NCBI GenBank assembly: GCA_002551355.1
Contig: NTHE01000030.1
Span: 1-64,000 of the forward strand
From: Streptomyces sp. man185
GTDB lineage: Bacteria; Actinomycetota; Actinomycetes; Streptomycetales; Streptomycetaceae
Direction of reading: 5' to 3'
DNA length: 64,000 bases
The notes under the pieces: model-generated
Database searches by the model: none
What the model saw: the letters and a program-made list of their open reading frames with translations, nothing else
Told to the model about the DNA's origin: nothing
Translations under genes and position numbers: made by a program
Part shown: one piece after another, positions 48,319 through 55,154 of the stretch
Layout: each line of letters opens with the position of its first letter
Position numbering within the stretch: the stretch's first letter is position 1

Positions 48319-49632
48319 TCACCTGCGGACTCCGCGGGCGGTGATCGCCTGACGGTACAGCTCGGCCGTTCCGGCCGCCGCCCTGGCCCAGGTGAAGTTG
48401 GCCAGCACCCGCGCGCGGCCCGCCGCGCCGAGCCGGGCGCGCAGCTCCGGTTCGGCCAGCAGCCTGGCCAGCGCACCGGCCAGCGCGTCCGCGTCGCCGG
48501 GCGCGACGGCGAGGCAGGTCTCCCCGTCGCGGCCGGAGACCTCGGGGATCGCGCCGCCGGTAGTGGCGACGAGCGGTGTGCCGGTGGCCATGGCCTCGGC
48601 GGCGGGCAGCGAGAACCCCTCGTACAGCGAGGGCACGCAGGAGACCTGGGCACTGCGGACGAGGTCGACCAGCTCGGCGTCGCTGATGCCCTTGACGAAT
48701 TCGACGGCGTCCGCGAGCCCGTGCCGCTCGATCGCGCGGGCGACCGGCCCGTCCTCGGCGCGCTTGCCGACGACGACGAGGTGGGCGGCGGGGTTCTCGG
48801 TACGGAGCTTGGCGAGCGCGTCGACGAGGTGGACGAGGCCCTTGAGCGGGACGTCGGCGCTGGAGGTGGTGACGATGCGGCCGGGCACCTCGGGGACGGC
48901 GGGGTCGGGCGACCACAGGTCGGTGTCGGCGCCGATGTGGACGACGCTGATCCGGTCCGCGCGTACGCCGAGGTCCTCGACGATCTCGTCGCGGGAGGAG
49001 CCGGAGACGGTGAGGACGGTGTCCAGCTTGCGGGCGACCCGCTTCTGCATCCGGGTGAAGGCGTACCAGCGGCGTACGGAGGCACGTCGGCGGCGGGTGG
49101 CCGCGGCCGCCAGGTCGAGCCTGCGGTCCACGGTGATGGGGTGGTGGATCGTCGTCACGAGCGGGGCCCCGAGGTCGCCGAGGAGCCCGTAACCGAGGGT
49201 CTGGTTGTCGTGGACGACGTCGAACTCGCCGCGCCGGGCCAGGAGATGGCGGCGAGCGCGCAGGCTGAAGGTGAGCGGCTCGGGAAAGCCGCCGGTCCAC
49301 ATGGTGGCGACCTCGGCGAAGTCGATCCAGTCGCGGTACTCGCCGGGCTTCGGCGTGCGGAAGGGGTCGGGCTGCCGGTAGAGGTCGAGGCTGGGCAACT
49401 CGGTCAGCGGGACGCCCTCGTCGAGCACCGGGTAGGGCTGCGCGCCGATCACCTCGACGCTGTGGCCGAGGCGGGCGAGCTCCCGGCCGAGGTGGCGGAC
49501 GTACACGCCCTGGCCGCCGCAGAACGGATTGCCCTTGTACGTGAGGAGTGCGATGCGCAACGGCCGGTCGCCGGTCCCGGTGGTGCTGCCGTCGCCCGTG
49601 CGGGGGCCTGTCTCTATGGCCTCAGCGGTCAC
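48319..49632 (-). CDS. family 4 glycosyltransferase
   Basis: This 437-residue GT-B-fold retaining transferase has an N-terminal acceptor domain (LRIALLTYKGNPFCGGQGVYVRHLGRELARLGHSVEV) and a C-terminal donor domain with VVGKRAEDGPVARAIERHGL and the EGFSLPAAEAMATGTPLVAT E(x7)E motif. It transfers a sugar from an NDP-sugar to lipid or another sugar at the membrane. The GTG start lies in the same intergenic region as the tandem KstR-type motifs, divergent to kstR, so its operon may belong to the KstR regulon. Confidence 0.93.
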   Translation of the reverse strand: MTAEAIETGPRTGDGSTTGTGDRPLRIALLTYKGNPFCGGQGVYVRHLGRELARLGHSVEVIGAQPYPVLDEGVPLTELPSLDLYRQPDPFRTPKPGEYRDWIDFAEVATMWTGGFPEPLTFSLRARRHLLARRGEFDVVHDNQTLGYGLLGDLGAPLVTTIHHPITVDRRLDLAAAATRRRRASVRRWYAFTRMQKRVARKLDTVLTVSGSSRDEIVEDLGVRADRISVVHIGADTDLWSPDPAVPEVPGRIVTTSSADVPLKGLVHLVDALAKLRTENPAAHLVVVGKRAEDGPVARAIERHGLADAVEFVKGISDAELVDLVRSAQVSCVPSLYEGFSLPAAEAMATGTPLVATTGGAIPEVSGRDGETCLAVAPGDADALAGALARLLAEPELRARLGAAGRARVLANFTWARAAAGTAELYRQAITARGVRR

Positions 49633-49686
49633 ACTCGGCCCCCTTCTGACTGCGTGTTCGCCGGAGCGTAACCGGTCGCGCTAATC

Positions 49687-49721
49687 TAGAACAAGTTTCA
49701 GACTTGCTAGAACAAGTTTCA
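49687..49721. promoter_or_regulatory. tandem KstR-type operators
   Basis: TAGAACAAGTTTCA occurs twice, at 49687-49700 and 49708-49721, within a near-perfect 21-bp direct repeat (each followed by ACTTG). Both copies fit TNNAACNNGTTNNA at all fixed positions. They lie between the GT4 operon and the KstR-like gene, as expected for autoregulation; 21-bp spacing puts both on the same face of the helix. Confidence 0.82.
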
Positions 49722-49895
49722 TACTTGATCGCTCGACGTGCATCGAATCTACCGGCAGGTAGCGTCGCCGGAACGGCCGGATCAGGTGATTCGCGCCACG
49801 ACGGACGCACTGGCATGCTGTGCGCGCCCGGACGGCCCGCTTCGCCCGTCCGGGTGGATCAAGCCATGGATCATGGATCGTGGAACGGGGACAGC

Positions 49896-50507
49896 ATGAC
49901 CGCGGACGCCAGACCGGCAGCGCCTGTGCTGACCGAACGCCAGGAGGCCCGTCGCCGCCGCATCCTGCACGCCAGCGCCCAGCTGGCGAGCCGGGGCGGG
50001 TTCGAGGCGGTGCAGATGCGGGAGGTGGCCGAGGCCGCCGGAGTCGCGCTGGGCACCCTTTACCGCTACTTCCCGTCCAAGATCCATCTGCTGGTCGCGA
50101 CCATGCAGGACCAGCTCCAGCATCTGCACACGACGCTCCGCAAACGCCCCCCGGCCGGCGACGACGCGGCGCAGCGGGTGGCCGAGACGCTGATGCGCGC
50201 CTTCCGCGCCCTGCAGCGCGAACCGCACCTCGCGGACGCGATGGTCCGCGCCCTCACCTTCGCGGACCGCAGCGTGAGCCCCGAGGTGGACACCGTCTCG
50301 CGGCTCACCACGACGATCATCCTGGACGCGATGGGCCTGGAGAACCCGACCCCGGAGCAGCTGTCGGCGGTCCGGGTCATCGAGCACACCTGGCACTCGG
50401 CGCTGATCACCTGGCTGTCGGGCCGGGCCTCGATCGCCCAGGTGAAGATCGACATCGAGACGGTCTGCCGCCTCATCGACCTGACCGCGGAGCCGGGGCG
50501 GGGCTGA
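49896..50507 (+). CDS. kstR: KstR-like TetR-family regulator of sterol/lipid catabolism
   Basis: This 203-residue TetR regulator has the helix-turn-helix RRRRILHASAQLASRGGFEAVQMREVAEAAGVALGTLYRYFPSKIHLL (residues ~18-65), which closely follows KstR (FEAVQMRDVA...VALGTLYRYFPSK). The C-terminal domain (DAMVRALTFADRSVSPEVDTVSRLTTTIILDAMG) is the acyl-CoA-binding type. In mycobacteria KstR represses cholesterol catabolism genes until a steroid-CoA binds. Four KstR-consensus sites occur in this window, two in its own promoter. ATG at 49896 is preferred; an in-frame ATG at 49866 exists. Its end overlaps the convergent phosphopantetheinyl transferase gene by 35 bp. Confidence 0.87.
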   Translation: MTADARPAAPVLTERQEARRRRILHASAQLASRGGFEAVQMREVAEAAGVALGTLYRYFPSKIHLLVATMQDQLQHLHTTLRKRPPAGDDAAQRVAETLMRAFRALQREPHLADAMVRALTFADRSVSPEVDTVSRLTTTIILDAMGLENPTPEQLSAVRVIEHTWHSALITWLSGRASIAQVKIDIETVCRLIDLTAEPGRG

Positions 50508-51123
50508 GGGGCGGCGCGAAAGCCCCGTCGGCTCCGGCTAGTGCCACCACCGCGGCGCGGCCCTGATCCGTCCACTCGGTCAGCGGGAGGTCGTCCCGCC
50601 CGGCCTTGAACAGCGCCTCCCGCCGGACCCACAACCGCAGCAGCGCCGGACCGGGGGCCGGCTCGGAGCAGGCGGCGTCCACCTCGTCCTTTGGCAGCAG
50701 CCGCCGCAGTACGGAGACGGGCCCCGGCCGGCGGGCCAGGGGCTCCACGTCGATGCCGACCGGGCCCGGTCCGACCGCCGCGGCGGCCAGGCCGTCGGCG
50801 TGACTGAAGCTGACGCCCAGCCCGGGGCGGTCCGGAAGGTACGGCCGTCCGTGCCCGTCCCGCCCGCAGCCGGGGCAGCGCTGGGCCGCCACCACGTCCC
50901 TCGGCTCCAGCCCGGTGATCCGGGAGGCGCACAGCCGCAGCAGCAGCCGGGCCGCCACCACGTCGTCGCGCCGCCCCGGCACCCGGATGCCCGTGAGCCG
51001 GAGCCGCTCCCACGGGGCGAGCAGGCCCTCGTCCAGCTCCGGGTGGGCCAACACCTCGGCGGTGGTGGCCACCAGTGCGACGGCGGCCGCGCCCTTCCCG
51101 TACGCGGGCGAGTGGCGGGTCAC
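50473..51123 (-). CDS. 4'-phosphopantetheinyl transferase (Sfp type)
   Basis: This 216-residue enzyme moves the phosphopantetheine arm of CoA onto a carrier-protein serine. It has LGVSFSHADGLAAAAVGPGPVGIDVEPL (substrate loop plus metal-binding Asp/Glu at about 125-127) and LLRLWVRREALFKAG (about 161-175), the Sfp W-x-x-KEA variant with Arg before Glu-Ala. The segment CPGCGRDGHGRPYL is typical of actinobacterial members. GTG start, 13 bp after the acyl carrier protein gene. It is third in the ligase-carrier-transferase operon, so it surely primes that carrier. Confidence 0.92.
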   Translation of the reverse strand: MTRHSPAYGKGAAAVALVATTAEVLAHPELDEGLLAPWERLRLTGIRVPGRRDDVVAARLLLRLCASRITGLEPRDVVAAQRCPGCGRDGHGRPYLPDRPGLGVSFSHADGLAAAAVGPGPVGIDVEPLARRPGPVSVLRRLLPKDEVDAACSEPAPGPALLRLWVRREALFKAGRDDLPLTEWTDQGRAAVVALAGADGAFAPPLSPAPAPRSGR

Positions 51124-51136
51124 GTCCGGCCCGCGC

Positions 51137-51388
51137 TCACCCGGCCGTGACCTCCGCGCGGCCGGCCGAGTCGAGGAAACGCTCCTTGACGCGGGCGAGG
51201 GTGCGGAAGTCGTCGATGGTGACCTCCTGCAGATCGATGCTGCTGCCCGAGATCTCCTCCAGGAGATCGATGAACTCCAGGAAGTCCATCGAGTCGATGA
51301 GACGGGCCTCGATGAGGTCCTCGTCGACGCCGATCGGGCCGTCGAGGCCGGGATTCTTCTCGTGGAGCCACGCGACGACTTGTTCCAT
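51137..51388 (-). CDS. free-standing acyl/peptidyl carrier protein
   Basis: This 83-residue carrier protein has the prosthetic-group site in LIDSMDFLEFIDLLEE (Ser33), an acidic four-helix profile, and QEVTIDDFRTLARVKERFL as the last helix. It is cytoplasmic. GAGGAG lies 10 bases before the ATG. It is flanked by an aminoacyl:carrier-protein ligase upstream and a phosphopantetheinyl transferase downstream, a self-contained load-and-prime cassette. The cargo is therefore expected to be an amino acid rather than a fatty acid. Confidence 0.93.
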   Translation of the reverse strand: MEQVVAWLHEKNPGLDGPIGVDEDLIEARLIDSMDFLEFIDLLEEISGSSIDLQEVTIDDFRTLARVKERFLDSAGRAEVTAG

Positions 51389-51463
51389 GGGGGAGACCGC
51401 TCCTCTTGCTGTTCAGGTGACTGCGGGCGTAGCTGTTCCGGCGACTGCCGTACGGGGTGAAGG

Positions 51464-52321
51464 TCAGGAGCCGGCGGCCCGGAGCCGCTCCAGGGCCTGT
51501 TCGGCGGTGCCGTGGGCGAGGATCATCGCGTGCACCCAGCGCTCGACGCCGAAGGCGACGCAGGAGCTGTAGGCGGGCCCGTGCGATCCGGCGCGGATGC
51601 CGAGTCGCTCGCCGAAGAAGTTGCGGTGCCGGTTGACGGAGGCGATGGCCGTGCCGTCGGGGGCGCTGTACTCGTACTTGACCGGGTCCAGCGCCATCAG
51701 ACGGGCCCGTGAGCCCCCGTTGTCGTAGAAAGGGTCGTCGGCCGCCGCCCGGGTCAGGGTCAGGCCGAGCCGCCCGGCCACCTTTTGGACGAACTCGCCG
51801 CCGCGCGCCTGGTGTTCGGTGGCCCCGTCCTTGGTGCCGAGGTAGAGCACCTCGCGCATATGGAAGCCCCACAAGCGGCGCAGGCCGTCGTAGTGGGTCT
51901 CGTTGCGGAAGCAGCGGCCGACCGCCGAGAGCCGCAGCCCGTCCTCGCCGACGTCCTCGCCCTCCAGGGAGAGCAGCAGGCCGTAGCAGGTCGCGGACGG
52001 CAGCACATGGCCGGTCGGGTGGAGCGGGAGGTCCTGGGGCGAGCCGCCGGAGGCCAGTCCGTCGAGCGCCTCCGGGCCGAACCGCCCTGCGGACACCCCG
52101 AGGTGGGGGAAGTTGCGGAAGAAGTCCAGCCGCGCCAGCCCGTCGACGGACAGCAGGGGCGGCCCCATGACCTCGGGAGCGGAAAGCCGTGCGGCCAGGC
52201 CGGTCAGCAGATCGTCCAGGCCGCGCAGCAGAGCGGTGCGGACCGGGTCCAGCGTGATCAGCCCGGCACCGGGACTCCTCAGCTCGATACCCGGCAGGGC
52301 CGTGATGCTGGATGTGTTCAT
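51464..52321 (-). CDS. amino acid:[carrier protein] ligase (truncated class II aaRS homologue)
   Basis: This 285-residue protein resembles the catalytic core of atypical seryl-tRNA synthetases but lacks a tRNA-binding arm. Class II features: motif 2 AVGRCFRNETHYDGLRRLWGFHMREVLYLG (about 133-162) and motif 3 AYSSCVAFGVERWVHAM (about 250-266). Cys112, Glu157 and Cys254 are the expected zinc ligands of this family, with Cys112 in ATCYGLL. Known relatives form aminoacyl-AMP of glycine or alanine and charge a carrier-protein phosphopantetheine. The next gene encodes just such a carrier, which supports this role. It heads the minus-strand operon. Confidence 0.88.
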   Translation of the reverse strand: MNTSSITALPGIELRSPGAGLITLDPVRTALLRGLDDLLTGLAARLSAPEVMGPPLLSVDGLARLDFFRNFPHLGVSAGRFGPEALDGLASGGSPQDLPLHPTGHVLPSATCYGLLLSLEGEDVGEDGLRLSAVGRCFRNETHYDGLRRLWGFHMREVLYLGTKDGATEHQARGGEFVQKVAGRLGLTLTRAAADDPFYDNGGSRARLMALDPVKYEYSAPDGTAIASVNRHRNFFGERLGIRAGSHGPAYSSCVAFGVERWVHAMILAHGTAEQALERLRAAGS

Positions 52322-52752
52322 CGAATCGCGTCTTTCTCGGTTGGGCCGGCCATCGGAGAACCCACCGGATGTACGGGCCGCATCGCCGTGACGGCGGCGG
52401 TCCCGAACAGGGCCGTCGACAGGGCCGTCACCGGCCGGAGCACAGCCGGGAAAACGGGTTGACAGCCCGCCACGAACCCGACCGCGCCCTTGGACATTAG
52501 GCCCGTGGCTCGCTTGTTGTCTAGACCAAAAATACCGAACGGCAGGTATCGCTTCCGTGGCCGCCAGGCACAGGACCGCACCCCATATCCACATATGTGC
52601 CGGGCACTTGACAGTCCAGGCGGTCTGGACCAATCCTGCTGATCGACGTGGTCACGGCTCCTCCCACCACGGCACTGCCATCCGTCCCGCCGTCCGCGGC
52701 GGCCCCGCTCCCCCGGGGTCGCCGCGCGGCCGGCCGAGGAGAAGGACCTGCC
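52322..52752. promoter_or_regulatory. divergent control region of the biosynthetic locus, with dre-like site
   Basis: No gene is seen. It separates the ligase-carrier-PPTase operon from the dioxygenase-to-MFS operon. Palindromes: TTGTCTAGACCA (52517-52528), one mismatch from the DasR-type core TGGTCTAGACCA; CACATATGTG (52590-52599), a perfect 10-bp palindrome; and GTCCAG GCGGT CTGGAC (52614-52630), overlapping CGGTCTGGACCA. A TTGACA (52608-52613) could be a -35 for the plus-strand operon. Control by a GntR-type (DasR-like) regulator tied to amino-sugar supply is an inference. Confidence 0.55.
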
Positions 52753-53850
52753 ATGAACCTCATGACGACACCCGCCCCTCGCCGTCGGCCCCGCCTGCAC
52801 CGCGCGGCCTCGGACATCCCGTACTTCAGCGCGGACGGCGAGGCATACCTCGCGCAGACCGCCCTGCGGGAGCTCGACAAGTCGCGTCCGCTGCGAGTGC
52901 TGTCCGAGGAGGACTTCGCCCACTGGCAGACGTACGGCTACGTGATCGTCCGGGAAGCGGTCCCGGCCTCTGTGGCACATCAACTGCTGGACTTCACGTG
53001 GGACTTCCAGGGCCTGGACCCCGAGCGGCCGGAGAGCTGGTACGAGGACCGGCCGCTGCGCTCCGAGCTGGACCAGCAGCTGCACATCTACGGCTTCGTC
53101 GAGGCGTACCACCACCAACTCCTCTGGGACAACCGGCAGTCGCAGCGCGTGTACGACGCCTTCGTCGACGTGTGGGACTGCGAGGAGCTGTGGGTCACCC
53201 TGGACCGGCTCAACCTCAACCCGCCCAACCGGGGCAACCGCGACCGCGCGCTGATCGAGCCGACGGACCGGGGCTTCGACATCGAGCTGCACTGGGACAT
53301 CGACACCACGCTCGCCGTGCCACCGCAGCGGGTGCAGGGCATCATCGCGCTCAACGACACCCGGCCGGAGACGGGCGGCTTCCAGTGCTGCCCGGAACTG
53401 TTCCGGCGGTTCGACACCTGGAAGGTCGGCCAGCCCGGGGACCGGGATCCTCTGCGACCCGACATCGACCGGGACGAACTCCCCGTCGTACGCCCGGATC
53501 TGCGTCCCGGCGACCTGCTCATCTGGAACGGCCTGCTGGCCCACGGTGTGGCGCGCAACCTCTCCGAGAACGGGGTGCGGGCCGTGCAGTACCTGTCGAT
53601 GATGCCCGCGCTGGAGGAGCACGAGCGGCTGCGCAGGTCCCGGGTGGAGTCCTGGCGCCACCTGCGTACCCCGCGCTGGAACCGCACCCTGGTCGGCGAC
53701 CCGGTGCGCCCCGAGTCGGAGCGTTACCCGACGGCCGAGCTGAACCCTCTGGGCAGCCGGCTCCTCGGGCTCGCCTCCTGGCAGGACCCGGTCGAGGACG
53801 AGACCCCCGCCGCCCGGAGCGGGGAGCCTTCGTGCGCCGCGTCTGCCTGA
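52753..53850 (+). CDS. phytanoyl-CoA dioxygenase-family Fe(II)/2-oxoglutarate oxygenase
   Basis: This 365-residue PhyH-type oxygenase has the iron-binding facial triad HWDID (His180, Asp182) with distal His264 in GLLAHGVARNLS, and Arg268 placed to bind 2-oxoglutarate. The conserved GYVIVREAVP opening and RPETGGFQCCPELF are typical. It hydroxylates an aliphatic C-H using oxygen and 2-oxoglutarate; here the substrate could be the carrier-bound or free amino acid. The ATG at 52753 has GAGAAGGA upstream. It overlaps the next gene by 19 bp and begins the plus-strand operon. Confidence 0.92.
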   Translation: MNLMTTPAPRRRPRLHRAASDIPYFSADGEAYLAQTALRELDKSRPLRVLSEEDFAHWQTYGYVIVREAVPASVAHQLLDFTWDFQGLDPERPESWYEDRPLRSELDQQLHIYGFVEAYHHQLLWDNRQSQRVYDAFVDVWDCEELWVTLDRLNLNPPNRGNRDRALIEPTDRGFDIELHWDIDTTLAVPPQRVQGIIALNDTRPETGGFQCCPELFRRFDTWKVGQPGDRDPLRPDIDRDELPVVRPDLRPGDLLIWNGLLAHGVARNLSENGVRAVQYLSMMPALEEHERLRRSRVESWRHLRTPRWNRTLVGDPVRPESERYPTAELNPLGSRLLGLASWQDPVEDETPAARSGEPSCAASA

Positions 53851-55154
53851 CCCTGCCCACCCACCGGGCCTGCCCCGGCACCATCGCGGCCATCGGCGAA
53901 GAAGCGGCATACGGGGCACGGCAGTTCGGGGTCGACGTACACCTCCTGATCCTGGACTCCTCCCCCGCGCCGGTCCTCGCGGAGCACCGGAAGGCGGTGG
54001 CAGCGCTGCCCGCCTCGCCCGGCGTGGCCGTCCACCACCTCGACGAGGACGAGCAGCGCGCTTTCCTGCGCGAGGTGGCCGAACGGTCCGGCGGGGCATC
54101 GGCGGACCGGCTGCTGGAACTGATGCTGCCGTCCCGGGTCTCCTACGGCGCCTGCACCAACCGGGCGTTCCTCATTGCCCAGGCCCTCGGCTGCACGTCC
54201 GTCCACCGCCGGGACTCCGACAGCCGCTACCAGCACCTCGACGGCGAACCGGTCTTCCCCCTCCACCAGGAGCTCAGTTACCTGGGCCAACAGGCCGACG
54301 ATGTACGTCAGTCGGCGACCCGAAGCAAGCTCGCTCCGGGCTCCGGGGACCGGCGGGTGGCGATGACCGGCGGCTCCTTCGTGGGCGAGATGTCGGTGGA
54401 CGTCGCGGAGATCCGCGACCTCGACCCGGACACGTACCGCGAACTGGTCGGCCTGTCGATACCCGAGGGCTACCCGGAGATCTGGCGCAGCCATCTGATC
54501 GACGAGTCGTTCCGGGGCGCCGGAACCACGTCGTTCGACGGCGACCGCACCACCCTCGCCCCCATCAGCCCGATGCGCGTGGACATGTGCAACATCGGAC
54601 TCGACCACGAGGTCTACCGCAGGGTCCCGCTGCCGCCCGCCACCGACACCATCGGCAGCGACTACTTCCTGCTCCATCTCGTCCACGACGCCAAGCTGCC
54701 CGGCGTTCAGCACAACCGGCACATCGTCAACTTCCATACGGAGGAGCGGCGTACGGACGCCGGGTTCCTCGCGTACCAGGTCCGCTTCGCGAAGTTCCTG
54801 CTGGCGAAGACGTACCTGAACACCGTGTTCGCGAGGACCGCGGCGGCCGGTGACGCGCTGCTCGACCCCGAGGGCCGCATCCGGGCGTCCGTGGTCGCCG
54901 GTTTCGTCCGGGACAGCGTCGGCCTCGACCGCGCGGACGTCGCCCGCCGCCTCGACGTCATCGACCGGGCCTACCGGCGGCTCGGCGGCCGCTACACGAC
55001 GGTCGCGGACATGCTCGCCGACCACCGCTCCCGACTCCTCGACGAGGCCCGGGACGACATGGCCGACTTCGCGCTCCTGATGGACCACTGGGAGGCGCTG
55101 GCAGGTGCGAGCGCCGAATCGGGCCTGGGGCAGGTCCGGGCCGTGAACCGATGA
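53832..55154 (+). CDS. DUF6271-family protein, GT-A-like fold suspected
   Basis: This 440-residue protein is, as far as I recognise it, of the uncharacterised DUF6271 family. The first 145 residues look like a nucleotide-diphosphosugar transferase half: RVCLTLPTHRACPGTIAAI, VDVHLLILDSS, SYGACTNRAFLIAQALGCTSVHRRDSDSRYQ with DSD (about 128-130) at the place of a DxD metal motif. The C-terminal part is helical. The GTG at 53832 follows GGGGAG and overlaps the dioxygenase gene end; its own stop overlaps the next start (ATGA). A glycosyl- or nucleotidyl-transfer role in the locus product is my inference. Confidence 0.72.
   Translation: MRRVCLTLPTHRACPGTIAAIGEEAAYGARQFGVDVHLLILDSSPAPVLAEHRKAVAALPASPGVAVHHLDEDEQRAFLREVAERSGGASADRLLELMLPSRVSYGACTNRAFLIAQALGCTSVHRRDSDSRYQHLDGEPVFPLHQELSYLGQQADDVRQSATRSKLAPGSGDRRVAMTGGSFVGEMSVDVAEIRDLDPDTYRELVGLSIPEGYPEIWRSHLIDESFRGAGTTSFDGDRTTLAPISPMRVDMCNIGLDHEVYRRVPLPPATDTIGSDYFLLHLVHDAKLPGVQHNRHIVNFHTEERRTDAGFLAYQVRFAKFLLAKTYLNTVFARTAAAGDALLDPEGRIRASVVAGFVRDSVGLDRADVARRLDVIDRAYRRLGGRYTTVADMLADHRSRLLDEARDDMADFALLMDHWEALAGASAESGLGQVRAVNR

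Noticed and set aside
52557..53831. Upstream extension of the DUF6271 frame giving an 865-residue protein.
   Set aside because: It overlaps the clear dioxygenase gene in another frame and is Arg/Pro-rich. GTG 53832 with its own ribosome-binding site is preferred.
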